The notes below the pieces were generated by a model, which was not told the origin of the DNA, ran no database searches, and worked only from the letters and a program-made list of their open reading frames with translations. A DNA stretch of 64,000 bases from Torulaspora globosa (Eukaryota; Ascomycota; Saccharomycetes; Saccharomycetales; Saccharomycetaceae), in NCBI RefSeq assembly GCF_014133895.1, contig NC_050730.1, positions 806,001-870,000 of the forward strand, written 5' to 3'. Both the position numbers and the translations under genes were made by a program. Shown in pieces: positions 31,001-40,478 of this stretch. Numbering within the stretch: position 1 is the first letter of the stretch; each line of letters opens with the position of its first letter.

Positions 31001-31220
31001 CTGGCCTTTTGAAAGATGTATGATCATCCAACTAATATAGATCACTAAATAACAAATAATACTCAATTACTCATAGTATTGAGCTTTAGCGTCGTACATT
31101 CGTGTCCGTCTGAGGCGATGGCCCTGACGTATTATAGAGATCAAGCGATGAGCTACCTACATATCAACTATCATATAGTCAAAAAGGTATAGCACTTAGG
31201 GTCCTCACCCAGTGTCATTG

Positions 31221-31229
31221 ATGTTGTGA
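31221..31229 (+). promoter_or_regulatory. Minimal upstream ORF just before RRN6
   Basis: ATG TTG TGA at 31221-31229 is a two-codon reading frame ending two bases before the RRN6 ATG at 31232. If the RRN6 message starts upstream, ribosomes would meet this ATG first and could only reach RRN6 by leaky scanning or near-cognate reinitiation. Whether it lies in the transcript is unknown. Confidence 0.4.
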
Positions 31230-31231
31230 AG

Positions 31232-33913
31232 ATGAGCGAGAAAGCTTTCCCTAGAAAGTACTCGGTAGGAGCTCAGCTAGGTATAGGTGTTAAGAGTGCT
31301 GCTCTTTACAATCCTAGTAAGGGAAAGATCGAAAACAGTGAGTACGGATGGACAGAGGCGTATGACGATCAATTGGCTATAGACTTGAGTAAGTTGAGAA
31401 TCTCTGCCGACCGCTGTATGGTGGATGGTTTATCTCGAACTATTCAAACAGACGAGGTAATAGACGATGGTTATTTTGTTGACGATGAGGATGATGAAGA
31501 AAGTTATGAAGATAGCGAAGCTGACGAGCACTGGAAGGAAATTCTACTTTCGAGGTTAAGTTGGGAGTCCCTGTCGCCTGTTATTCCCCGCAATTTCCAG
31601 TACTTTAAAGAGGTCGAGCTTAACAGGGAATACATGTACGATATCAAGAGTAAACTCAATTCTCCGCACGACTTTGTACCAGGAAATTTAATTACAGATT
31701 TGTCTCGAAGTGATCTAATCTCTAGTGGGCAAGCCGGGACTCAGTTGAAGACGAAGGGCGCAACCTCCTACGATCCAACAGTGGGTCCCTTGTTCATAAC
31801 TGGCGAAATCCAGACAATACCAGATTTGAGAAATAACATCCAGCCACGCCGCATACTAGTATATAGCAGTGGAAAGGCCAATTCCCTTTTGAACATCGCT
31901 GTGGCGGACGAGAAGAGGAATGATAAGGAAAATGTTTCATTCGATCAGATTAGAAGCTCTTGTTGCGTGGAAATGGCGTCGGCTATTAAAAGCGTCAAGA
32001 TCTCAAATTTATCAGGAATGCTTGGCAGGAAAAGCGATTTGATAGGAGTAATGACGGAAAGCGACCTTCATATGATAAAGATTGAGAACATCAGTTCTCA
32101 CCATGACATAAAAATAAGCATGTGTGAGCCACTTCCATTCAAGCATTTTGGCGATTTTCCTTTCGCTGATTTTGCCTTCAATCCCTGGGATCTTCGGCAG
32201 TTCGCAGTAGTCGATGTGAAGGGCAACTTTGGTCTTTGCCAGATGCCGAAGTCATTCAAGGCTGGCGGTAGGTGTCAGGTCTCGAAAGACAATTTTGGTA
32301 CCATATTCGATCCCGAAGAACTCTCAAATTGGCGGAGGATCGAGTGGTCGTCGTCATTCACAAGGTTACTGGTTATGGATAGGTCGAAATTAATCGAGCT
32401 AGATCTCGCTCATGATTGGGAGCTTGAAATAATACAAGCAAAGACGTGGTCGAGATTACTTGATTATCATAGACTGGACGATGATTATGGTATTTTACTG
32501 ACTAGCAGAGAAATCATCCTCATAAGCACGAAACAAAGCAATGAGCACCTGACCAGAGAGATATCTTGGAAGCATGATCTGAATCCCGAAGATACAACAC
32601 TAAGGCTTTGCGTGCAAGCCATTAAGCCGGGCGGGAACAATCTACTACTTGCCTGCATCTTTTCGAGAAATCACTCCCAGATTTATGTCCAATGCTTCTC
32701 ATTGAATGACAGAAAAACCTCCATAAAATTAGGAGGGAGCCCTGTTCTTCTACAGGTACCGCACGTTACAGCAGGTCTTAAAGGTGTTTGCCTTTATGAC
32801 CGCTCAGTTGATGACGCAGTCGAGATTTCAGCAGTCAACTCTCAGCCAAGCATGCAATTAAGCATGTTTATTAGTGAGACGGAGAGCAGGACATTCTGGC
32901 ATTATATTGTGACTAGCGGCGATCTGCCGATCAACCAAAATGTGGGCTTGAACTCCAAGTTCTCGAACAGCCGCGTAGTTTGTCAGAAAGACGAATCATA
33001 TTTCCCACGTAACGTCCCAAGCTTGGTGACAAGGGTCCATCAGGCTACAAGGTTAATTGCGAACCCTGAGAGAAACGCAACGCCCGAAAGCGAAATGTTT
33101 CAAACCTATGGCTATCAACTGTCTGAAGCCATAAATAAGCTTTTGCCAACCTGGGCTGACTCCGAGAAATCCTTAGCACAACTCCAGTCGCCTATACGGC
33201 ACCTGGCAACGGTACCGAATGACATTCACAATCTCTCTGAATTTACTTCTTTATTGCAGCAACTATCTCAACACTACACAGATCAGGGATTGATGTTCAC
33301 AAGCTTCAAGACAATTTCATCTCTGTTGCTGCGAGAGGCTGCTGAAGACTTGGATATATTTTACAGTAAGTTATTGCAGTGTTGGGATTTAGTAACGACC
33401 AATTCGGAGGCACTTACTAGGTGTGTCATAAGAGACGCGGTTATGAGCACTCTTCACTTTTGGAAGCCCTCGCTGTATAGTGCAGTAGAGGAGAAATTGC
33501 GAGAGTCTCTAAGTGGATCGCATCGAGAAATCGTTGATTCATGGACCGAGGAAGACCTCCCGACCACTATGACCCAAGAGAGCTCAGCTACATTTGACCA
33601 ATCCCAGCTTTTCCAGGGCAGCCAGTCCCAAATTCCTACAATTAAAGCCTCGCAGGCTCGTTCCTCCAAGCGGACTAAGAGAACAGCGGCCGGCCTGACT
33701 TCTGGCAAAGTATTGAAGGTCGCCTATAGCCAACCGCTCTTCAACAAAGAAAATATGGCTGCGCCTCCACTGCTTTCGGCGACCCACCTCCCTAGTACTC
33801 TTCCGGAGACAATGACTCCAGCGTTTAGTTTGATGCAACCAGCGGGCAGCTTCTCTCAATCACAAAGTTCTCAGAGGTCGAAGCGAAAGAAGAAGGTGGG
33901 AGGGTTCGGCTGA
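31232..33913 (+). CDS. RRN6: RRN6, subunit of the RNA polymerase I core factor
   Basis: 893 residues (894 in S. cerevisiae). The core factor (Rrn6, Rrn7, Rrn11) recruits RNA polymerase I to the rDNA promoter in the nucleolus. The central part is a degenerate beta-propeller (for example FNPWDLRQFAVVDVKGNFGLCQMP, which looks like a WD blade), followed by a helical region. A Ser/Lys-rich C-terminal tail (SQSSQRSKRKKKVGGFG) is typical of Rrn6. An acidic patch (DDEDDEESYEDSEADEHW) lies near residue 90. I picked the ATG at 31232. The frame runs two codons further to a GTG. Orthologue of YBL014C, here placed between TRP5 and CWH41. Confidence 0.9.
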   Translation: MSEKAFPRKYSVGAQLGIGVKSAALYNPSKGKIENSEYGWTEAYDDQLAIDLSKLRISADRCMVDGLSRTIQTDEVIDDGYFVDDEDDEESYEDSEADEHWKEILLSRLSWESLSPVIPRNFQYFKEVELNREYMYDIKSKLNSPHDFVPGNLITDLSRSDLISSGQAGTQLKTKGATSYDPTVGPLFITGEIQTIPDLRNNIQPRRILVYSSGKANSLLNIAVADEKRNDKENVSFDQIRSSCCVEMASAIKSVKISNLSGMLGRKSDLIGVMTESDLHMIKIENISSHHDIKISMCEPLPFKHFGDFPFADFAFNPWDLRQFAVVDVKGNFGLCQMPKSFKAGGRCQVSKDNFGTIFDPEELSNWRRIEWSSSFTRLLVMDRSKLIELDLAHDWELEIIQAKTWSRLLDYHRLDDDYGILLTSREIILISTKQSNEHLTREISWKHDLNPEDTTLRLCVQAIKPGGNNLLLACIFSRNHSQIYVQCFSLNDRKTSIKLGGSPVLLQVPHVTAGLKGVCLYDRSVDDAVEISAVNSQPSMQLSMFISETESRTFWHYIVTSGDLPINQNVGLNSKFSNSRVVCQKDESYFPRNVPSLVTRVHQATRLIANPERNATPESEMFQTYGYQLSEAINKLLPTWADSEKSLAQLQSPIRHLATVPNDIHNLSEFTSLLQQLSQHYTDQGLMFTSFKTISSLLLREAAEDLDIFYSKLLQCWDLVTTNSEALTRCVIRDAVMSTLHFWKPSLYSAVEEKLRESLSGSHREIVDSWTEEDLPTTMTQESSATFDQSQLFQGSQSQIPTIKASQARSSKRTKRTAAGLTSGKVLKVAYSQPLFNKENMAAPPLLSATHLPSTLPETMTPAFSLMQPAGSFSQSQSSQRSKRKKKVGGFG

Positions 33914-34456
33914 TTTTTAGTGGAATTTCTTGCATTTTAATTGAAAGACAGAGCTGGCATAGGGCTTTGTCGATCGTTGTATTCTATTCTGAACTTCATA
34001 CAGGTTAATTAATCGGTAGTCACTGACTTCTTCATTTCTTTGCCGGAAAGCCTTGGAAACCGAACTAAACATAACTTTATGATCATTATTTTAACCATTC
34101 CAACCGCAAGGTTAAACTTAACATACGGTCGAGAAGTTTACATGACGAGTGGGACTACAGTATTCCACTATCTGGAGAGGTTATGTAATTCCAACTTCGT
34201 AAAATCAGGCTGTGCTCAAAGTCTTTTCTTGATGATAGAACGAGGCCACCGGTCTTGTCAAGCTAAGTAATATCGTTACAGGAAGCCTGAACGAAACATA
34301 AGCATACTGAGATTCCGTTCTGCTAGACTGATCAAGAAGCTTACTCCTCTACTCTTCCTACAACTTAAGAAGGTCAAATACAGTTTTGTATACTAGGCGA
34401 ACGATTGGTTTACATTAACTGGGCTTTGAACCACCCTCACAGAAACAATCATTGAC
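33914..34456. other. Intergenic region between RRN6 and CWH41, 543 bases
   Basis: A 76-codon open frame at 34040-34270 shows no protein-like features and is not called. No tRNA, LTR or convincing binding site is visible. This should contain the CWH41 promoter. Confidence 0.4.
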
Positions 34457-36922
34457 ATGCGATTAGTGGCTCTGGCTTCATTGTTGCTAGCGGTTGCAGT
34501 AAGTGCACTAGGAAATAGCCAGCAAGGTTTCAACTCTGAACTATCGTTCGATGAATACACTGAGCAGTCGTTGCTATGGGCACCATATAGACCCAATTGC
34601 TATTTTGGAATCCGTCCACGCAATGTGGATCAGAGCCCATTTATGTTAGGCATAATGTGGTTTGATAACTCTGATGCTTCGGGGCTTTCACGCATCAGAC
34701 ACTTCGTAGAGCAGGGGGATAAACTGCAGAAGTATGGTTGGGAAGTCTACGATCCCAGAGTAGGTGGCAGAGAGGTCATAATCGATGAGGCAAACAATCT
34801 GAACCTTACAATCTACTTTACCAAAAGCCACAACGGCGAAAACTGGGCAGTAAGAGTTCACGGGGAGCCGCTTGACCCTGAAAGAGGATCTGCCGCCTCT
34901 GTGGTGGTCTATTTTAACCAGAATGGCCAAGATGGTCAATCTAGACTGAAAAAGATTGTAGGCGACGATTCAGGAAAGATGCTATTTCACGGTGTGTCAA
35001 AAGAGCTAGGTGAGTATCAGCTCACCGTTAGGGATAATTTTGGTTCATACTACTCGGATCCAGGTCTGCCTACGATGGAGATTGTGCCGGGATGCGACTC
35101 TTCTAAAACGGCACATCTGTCTATGACAGTACCGGATGAGAATGTTTGGATGGCTCGCGATGTCTTCTTATCCATTCTGTCTGATTCAGTCAAGCAGATT
35201 GTGGAGGAGAAAGGAGCTGAAGCAGTAAATCCTTCCTTGTTCCCATCTACTTTTACCATCAGAAACTTGTATGATTTCCCAGCAGGCAATTTCCATTACT
35301 TACAGAAATCTTTTGATAACTCCAGTCCAGAAGGCTTCGAGTTTGACATTATTTATAATGCATTAGACACAAAGGAGAGAATAACATCAATCGGCGATGT
35401 GGCAAATTTGATCTCTGGCACGATTAACCACGTTGAGACAAAGTTTGCTGAGTTATTTGCCCTTGAGCCAAAAGGCGAGCAATATCATTCATTTGCATTG
35501 GAGACACTTTCAAATTTGCTAGGTGGAATAGGCTACTTTCACGGGACCCAACTGGTCGACAGAGTTACCATCTTCGATGATGAACAGTTTGAAGAAGTGA
35601 AATTACAACATGCTACTGAGGAAGGCCCACTGAGCTTGTTTACCAGTGTTCCAAGTCGAGCATTCTTCCCGCGAGGATTTTACTGGGATGAGGGGTTCCA
35701 CCTCTTACAAATTATGGAGTACGACTTTGACCTTGCTTTCGTGATATGTTCCAGCTGGTTTGACCTCATAGAAGCTGACAGCGGCTGGATCGCTAGGGAG
35801 GTTATCTTGGGCGATGAGGCTAGAAGTAAAGTCCCTGAAGAATTCAGGGTTCAAAATCCAAATATCGCTAACCCACCGACACTTCTGTTAGCTTTTAGTG
35901 AAATGCTGGACAGGGCCATTAAGAACCAAGAGAGTTCCGCTCTGGAGTTTCCTGGACCGGTGGATGATGAGATAACGGCACAAAAGCAAACCAGCCAATT
36001 GGAAAACAATCCAGATTTACTGTTGAAATATGCGGAAAGAATCTACCCTAAACTGCTCAAGCACTACAACTGGTTCAAGACCTCCCAGAAAGGACTCATT
36101 GAGGAATACGAAGAGATCTTGGAAGACGAAGGCATCCTGGAAAAGGTTCACCAAGAAGAGGCCTACACATGGAGAGGGCGTACAATCAATCATTGCTTAC
36201 CAAGCGGAATGGATGACTACCCCAGACCGCAGCCACCTGACGTGGCGGAACTCAACGTCGACGCCCTGGCTTGGGTCGGCATCATGACGAGATCCATGAG
36301 GCGGATCGCACACGTTTTGAGCCTGAAAGACGATGAGGCGGAATACCAGAAGATAGAGAATAATATCATCGAGAACCTCGATCTTTTGCATTGGAGTGAA
36401 GAACACCGATGTTACTGCGACATAACGATTGACAGCCTGGGAGATGGCCGTGCATTTGTGTGCCATGAAGGCTACATTTCTCTCCTCCCCTTCGCCTTGA
36501 AACTCGTGCCATTGGACTCCCCCAAACTGAAGCACATCCTTTCGCTGATGTCTGATCCGGAGGGAATCTTCTCCGAGTACGGCTTACTGTCTCTCTCACG
36601 AAGAGACGAGTATTTTGGCACAGCTGAAAACTACTGGAGAGGACCGGTTTGGTTGAATATCAACTACTTGTGTTTGGACGCGTTGACCTACTACTTCCCG
36701 GCGGTCGTGAGTGGCGCTGCCGAAGGCCTATCCCCTGAAGAATCGCAGGCCAAGCAACTCTTCGTTAGTCTCAAAGAAAGCCTTGTAAACAATGTGTTCA
36801 AGAATTGGGAGGAGAGAGGCTACTGTTACGAATCTTACGATCAGTATACTGGAAAAGGCAAGGGAATCGAACACTTTACAGGCTGGACAGCATTGGTTGT
36901 CAATATAATGGGAAATAAATAG
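34457..36922 (+). CDS. CWH41: CWH41, processing alpha-glucosidase I
   Basis: ER glycoside hydrolase family 63 enzyme that removes the outermost alpha-1,2-linked glucose from freshly transferred N-glycans, the step right after STT3 action. 821 residues (833 in S. cerevisiae). The N-terminal hydrophobic stretch (LVALASLLLAVAVSALG) is a signal peptide or signal anchor. The N-terminal beta-sandwich begins LLWAPYRPNCYFGIRPR. The catalytic (alpha/alpha)6 domain includes PSRAFFPRGFYWDEGFHLL with the acid/base region. GTAENYWRGPVWLNINYL and the C-terminal ENYWRG/YDQYTGKGKGIEHFTGW segment are highly typical of GH63. Start ATG at 34457. YGL027C, followed by SCW11 as in S. cerevisiae. Confidence 0.97.
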   Translation: MRLVALASLLLAVAVSALGNSQQGFNSELSFDEYTEQSLLWAPYRPNCYFGIRPRNVDQSPFMLGIMWFDNSDASGLSRIRHFVEQGDKLQKYGWEVYDPRVGGREVIIDEANNLNLTIYFTKSHNGENWAVRVHGEPLDPERGSAASVVVYFNQNGQDGQSRLKKIVGDDSGKMLFHGVSKELGEYQLTVRDNFGSYYSDPGLPTMEIVPGCDSSKTAHLSMTVPDENVWMARDVFLSILSDSVKQIVEEKGAEAVNPSLFPSTFTIRNLYDFPAGNFHYLQKSFDNSSPEGFEFDIIYNALDTKERITSIGDVANLISGTINHVETKFAELFALEPKGEQYHSFALETLSNLLGGIGYFHGTQLVDRVTIFDDEQFEEVKLQHATEEGPLSLFTSVPSRAFFPRGFYWDEGFHLLQIMEYDFDLAFVICSSWFDLIEADSGWIAREVILGDEARSKVPEEFRVQNPNIANPPTLLLAFSEMLDRAIKNQESSALEFPGPVDDEITAQKQTSQLENNPDLLLKYAERIYPKLLKHYNWFKTSQKGLIEEYEEILEDEGILEKVHQEEAYTWRGRTINHCLPSGMDDYPRPQPPDVAELNVDALAWVGIMTRSMRRIAHVLSLKDDEAEYQKIENNIIENLDLLHWSEEHRCYCDITIDSLGDGRAFVCHEGYISLLPFALKLVPLDSPKLKHILSLMSDPEGIFSEYGLLSLSRRDEYFGTAENYWRGPVWLNINYLCLDALTYYFPAVVSGAAEGLSPEESQAKQLFVSLKESLVNNVFKNWEERGYCYESYDQYTGKGKGIEHFTGWTALVVNIMGNK

Positions 36923-37698
36923 AATTGCACAGCTTCTCAGTTGGTATTGTTCGCTGTCTGTGCATCGCTAAGCATGCTGAGCGAAACAAGCGACAACTAC
37001 GTTGTGGTACATCCTCGCGCCAGCAAATGTTCAGCTTTTCAAGAAGTGTCAGCAAGAAGTGAAGCAAGAAGATCATGGCCTATCCACAGGCTATTCTCAC
37101 TCAAAGCTATGTTTACCAATCGATTCAAGCTCATATAACACCAATTGCCAAACATCTCTTTAAGTTTCTAGAAGACCAGCATTGCTGGTTCAGCCGCGCG
37201 TGTTTTTGTTTACCTTTCGCTGGTCTCTATGCTGGACAACCAGATGTGAAAAAATATCACCAACCATAAACACCAATTAGCAGCTTATAGCTCTGGTAAT
37301 TGTTGTTGTTTTGGTCCTCTAACCGTATGCTAGAGGTAAGAACGCCGTCTTTTGATCTTACTGTTTTCCTGACGCTGGTGATGGTTCGCGCTGGCATCTC
37401 TTGCATCAACAGCTGTAACAATTGCAGGAGGCCAGAGAGCGGCAGGATTGATTGGAAAGATCAATGCTTGGCATATTTGCTGGTTTGACCAACACAAACC
37501 TGATCTGATCCACGGTATGCTTCAGTTAAGACTTGGGCAAAAGTTTGGATATAAAAGAGCATGTATTGCAGTTTATCGTCATGTTCGGCTGAACCAATTT
37601 TAGGATAAGCAACCTGTGATAGCCTCATCATTCCCCGATTACGAACTTGAGCTTATAAAAATTAACCATTCATTCCTTCTGCTGCTCACTTTGCTGAA
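36923..37698 (+). promoter_or_regulatory. SCW11 promoter with Ace2/Swi5-type and forkhead sites
   Basis: This long 776-base gap has four matches to the Ace2/Swi5 core RACCAGCR: an inverted pair at 37174-37181 and 37183-37190, one at 37218-37225 and one at 37478-37485. A forkhead-type GTAAACAA (minus strand) is at 37206-37213, within 30 bases of three of them. A TATA-like TATAAAAA is at 37654-37661, 38 bases before the ATG. In S. cerevisiae SCW11 is a daughter-specific Ace2 target, so the arrangement suggests conserved G1 control. No gene is visible in the gap. Confidence 0.75.
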
Positions 37699-39399
37699 AT
37701 GATACACTCGTTAATTTATACGCTGGCTATGCTAGTCAGCTTCTCATGTGCTTTTCCTCTGCATTTTCACAGGCATGAGTTGGAGAAACGTCAGGTCATC
37801 ACGAGAGTCCACACAGCCAGTACTACCAACACTGTCACCGACTTCTACTCCACTACTACCAGGATTGTGGTCGCCCCAACCGTGGAATTTATCATCAGCG
37901 GAAGTGCAACATACACCACAACGTTGTTTCCAGAGGGGGCAGACGCAACAGCTCTGCCTACTGCTACTTTAACGACTGTGGTTCAAGTGAAAAATGTCGA
38001 TATTTCGGCAAACTCCGGTGCAGGTGGTCAGGACGCTCAAGCGACTACCTTGGCGCAGAATGCTGCCTCTGCCCCAGTGACTGCCTCGGCTCAGAATGCT
38101 GCTCCTGCCCCAGTGACTGCCTCGGCTCAGAATACTGCTCCTGCTCAAGGAACTACTTCGGTACAAGGTTCTGCTCCTGCCCAAGCTGGTCCAGAAGCTG
38201 CCACAACGGCAGCTGCTCAGACTAGTGCCCCAAGTGCCAAAGAAGTGCAATACACTGTAACGACACCAGCAGGTGTTCAGCCCACGATATCTACAGCCGA
38301 CCATCAAGAGACCACAACATTGCAAGGTAATCAAGCCGGAGCCAGCGAGTCAGCCTCGTCCCAGAGTTGGAAAGATGCTATCGGTGAAAGCGTGGTTTAT
38401 ACATCAGCAGTTACTCAGCCGCCTGCCCAAGTACACTCGACAACGCCAACGACTTCTTCGACGTTCAGCGATGCTGAAAAATCCGAAACGACATCTTTCA
38501 CCTCGGCAACAAGTTCGTCCAGCGATCACGCTGCTACTTCAACCACTTCTGCCGCAACCTCTCAGACAAACACAGCTAATTCAGGGAATAATGATCTTGC
38601 CGGAAACGTCCCCGTCGCATTTACTTACTCTCCATATAACTCGGATGGCAGTTGTAGGTCGGCTGATAACGTTTACAAGGACTTACAGATGATAAAATCC
38701 CATGGCGTTTCACAGGTTCGCATATATGGTACAGACTGTAATTCGCTACAGACAGTTCAACCGGCATGCGCCAAGCTGGGAATCAAAATTAATCAAGGCC
38801 TATGGATCGATTCAAGTGGAGTCGAGTCAATCAATGATGGTGTCAAGGGTATTATTGAATACGGTCAAAAAAATGGTTGGGACATATTTGAATACATTAC
38901 AGTCGGTAATGAAGCCATCATTTCTGGCTTTTGCAGTGTTAGCGATCTGATTTCCAAAATTCAATCTGTCAAAGCCCAATTAAGGGCCGCTGGTTACTCA
39001 GGCTCTGTAACCACCAGCGAGCCCCCCGTCTCTTTTGAAAACCACCCTGAATTGTGCACTTCATCCGCCATTGATTTCGTCGGTATCAATCCCCACTCAT
39101 ACTTTAACACTGAGATCGATGCAGCCGGCGCAGGCGCATTCGTCGAGGGCCAGGTCGAATTGATAAAGAAAGTTTGTGGCACTTCTAATGTTGTGGTGAC
39201 TGAAACAGGCTATCCAAGAACAGGTAGCACGAATGGTAAAAATGTTCCATCCGCTGCCAATCAAAAGGTAGCCATCGAGTCAATTCTTTCAAAGCTCAAC
39301 AACCAGGTCACAATATTGTCATACTTCGACGACTTGTGGAAAAATCCCGGTCCGTATGGTATTGAACAATCTTTTGGCATTCAGTCTCTCATGGGATAA
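37699..39399 (+). CDS. SCW11: SCW11, cell-wall glucanase of GH17
   Basis: 566 residues (542 in S. cerevisiae). The N-terminal signal peptide (LIYTLAMLVSFSCAFP) is followed by a Kex2-type site (ELEKR then Q, near residue 31). A Ser/Thr/Ala-rich linker of about 270 residues is probably heavily O-mannosylated. The C-terminal GH17 domain (from about residue 300, FTYSPYNSDGSC) has the proton donor Glu in YITVGNEA and the nucleophile Glu in VVVTETGYPRTG. The family takes part in septum degradation and mother-daughter separation. The linker contains a 36-base tandem repeat. The orthologue is YGL028C. Confidence 0.95.
   Translation: MIHSLIYTLAMLVSFSCAFPLHFHRHELEKRQVITRVHTASTTNTVTDFYSTTTRIVVAPTVEFIISGSATYTTTLFPEGADATALPTATLTTVVQVKNVDISANSGAGGQDAQATTLAQNAASAPVTASAQNAAPAPVTASAQNTAPAQGTTSVQGSAPAQAGPEAATTAAAQTSAPSAKEVQYTVTTPAGVQPTISTADHQETTTLQGNQAGASESASSQSWKDAIGESVVYTSAVTQPPAQVHSTTPTTSSTFSDAEKSETTSFTSATSSSSDHAATSTTSAATSQTNTANSGNNDLAGNVPVAFTYSPYNSDGSCRSADNVYKDLQMIKSHGVSQVRIYGTDCNSLQTVQPACAKLGIKINQGLWIDSSGVESINDGVKGIIEYGQKNGWDIFEYITVGNEAIISGFCSVSDLISKIQSVKAQLRAAGYSGSVTTSEPPVSFENHPELCTSSAIDFVGINPHSYFNTEIDAAGAGAFVEGQVELIKKVCGTSNVVVTETGYPRTGSTNGKNVPSAANQKVAIESILSKLNNQVTILSYFDDLWKNPGPYGIEQSFGIQSLMG
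38053..38160 (+). repeat. 36-base tandem repeat inside SCW11 linker
   Basis: Three in-frame copies at 38053-38088, 38089-38124 and 38125-38160, the first two nearly identical, the third diverged in its second half. They encode variants of AQNAAPAPVTAS. A fourth degenerate copy may follow. Copy number is likely to vary between strains because the linker tolerates length change. Confidence 0.9.
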
Positions 39400-39506
39400 G
39401 GTTGAATGTCTTACAGGTATTTTGGGTATAATGGGATTATTAGAAATTTTATGAGATGTTGTGTAATATTATGTGTTATTTATTATAAAAATCATCGGTG
39501 GTCATG

Positions 39507-40478
39507 TTAAAATTCCACATATTTCTCGGGGAAGAATTCGTCGATTAATGCAAGGTAGTATGGTTTCAATTTTTCGATGTCATATTTCTTCAGACTCTTC
39601 GAGTAGAGATCGTATTTGTTAAATTCCTGCACTGCTTCCAGCAGTTCGTAATCACGCTCCTTCATCAAGTATCTATAGGCTCCCTCACGATGCCATGGGT
39701 AGAAGGAATGATATCGAATCATTGCTAGAGCCTTTTCATTCAGAGTTGACTGACTTTTCGCGACATAATACATATATTCATCGTGTCCCCACGAGATAAG
39801 AATCGAGCTAAGCCCACAGTTCGGCTCGTAGATCCCAAACTTGGTCGAGTAGATAGGATGAGAATTGTCTGGATTGCCCTCAAAGAATTCACTAAAGATT
39901 ATATCATCCACAAATTTGCAACCAACCGGAAATGTATCGCCCACAACATCCCATTGGCCCTCGCTATCGAAGAAATACAGAATCTTCCCCAGATCATGTA
40001 TTAGTCCGACCAGCTGCATCCATCTTGGTTTATTGTCTCTTCTGATTGCCTCAGCCGTCTGGATCGCATGCTCGATCTGTGACAGTTCCGTATCGGGGTC
40101 GGACTCATCGATTAGCTTACTAAGTTTAACAAGTGCTTCCCATACAGTCATCTTGGCCCTTATTTTCGTCTTATAATTGATCCTCGCTTGCAGATTGTAC
40201 GCCATAGTTTGCATTTCATGCTGTTCCTTGTAAAACTCTCGTACTCTGTCCTTGGCCTTATGGTACTGCCTGAACTCTTCTGGACTCACATTCTCCAATA
40301 TGCTATGACTCGTATCCTTCTTCTGCCTCTTGCTGGCATGCTCTCCATGTTCTGGTCCCTCTACGGACCTGCTCATCTTTAACTTAGTCTCGATTGCGTT
40401 GACCGACTGGACATCCTCATCAATAAGTTCCAACAGGTGTCCCTGCTTCTTTCCCTGCTGCTGAGTCCCCATTCCCAT
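39507..40478 (-). CDS. Myo-inositol oxygenase (MIOX family)
   Basis: Cleaves myo-inositol with O2 to D-glucuronate using a di-iron centre. 323 residues; animal MIOX is about 285, the difference being a charged N-terminal extension of about 60 residues. The HD-fold iron ligands are all present: His137 (EHAIQTAE), His161-Asp162 (GLIHDLGKIL), His232 (SWGHDEYMY), His257 (RYHSFYPWH) and Asp290 (NKYDLYSK). The substrate-region GQWDVVGDTFPVGC is intact. The frame is unbroken, so the gene looks functional. S. cerevisiae has no MIOX. The gene sits between SCW11 and CGR1, adjacent genes in S. cerevisiae, and is convergent with SCW11 (107 bases between stops). Start at the ATG 40476-40478; a second ATG two codons in is also possible. 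Confidence 0.95.
   Translation of the reverse strand: MGMGTQQQGKKQGHLLELIDEDVQSVNAIETKLKMSRSVEGPEHGEHASKRQKKDTSHSILENVSPEEFRQYHKAKDRVREFYKEQHEMQTMAYNLQARINYKTKIRAKMTVWEALVKLSKLIDESDPDTELSQIEHAIQTAEAIRRDNKPRWMQLVGLIHDLGKILYFFDSEGQWDVVGDTFPVGCKFVDDIIFSEFFEGNPDNSHPIYSTKFGIYEPNCGLSSILISWGHDEYMYYVAKSQSTLNEKALAMIRYHSFYPWHREGAYRYLMKERDYELLEAVQEFNKYDLYSKSLKKYDIEKLKPYYLALIDEFFPEKYVEF

Noticed and set aside
34040..34270. 76-codon frame between RRN6 and CWH41
   Set aside because: Composition is not gene-like and no family is recognised.
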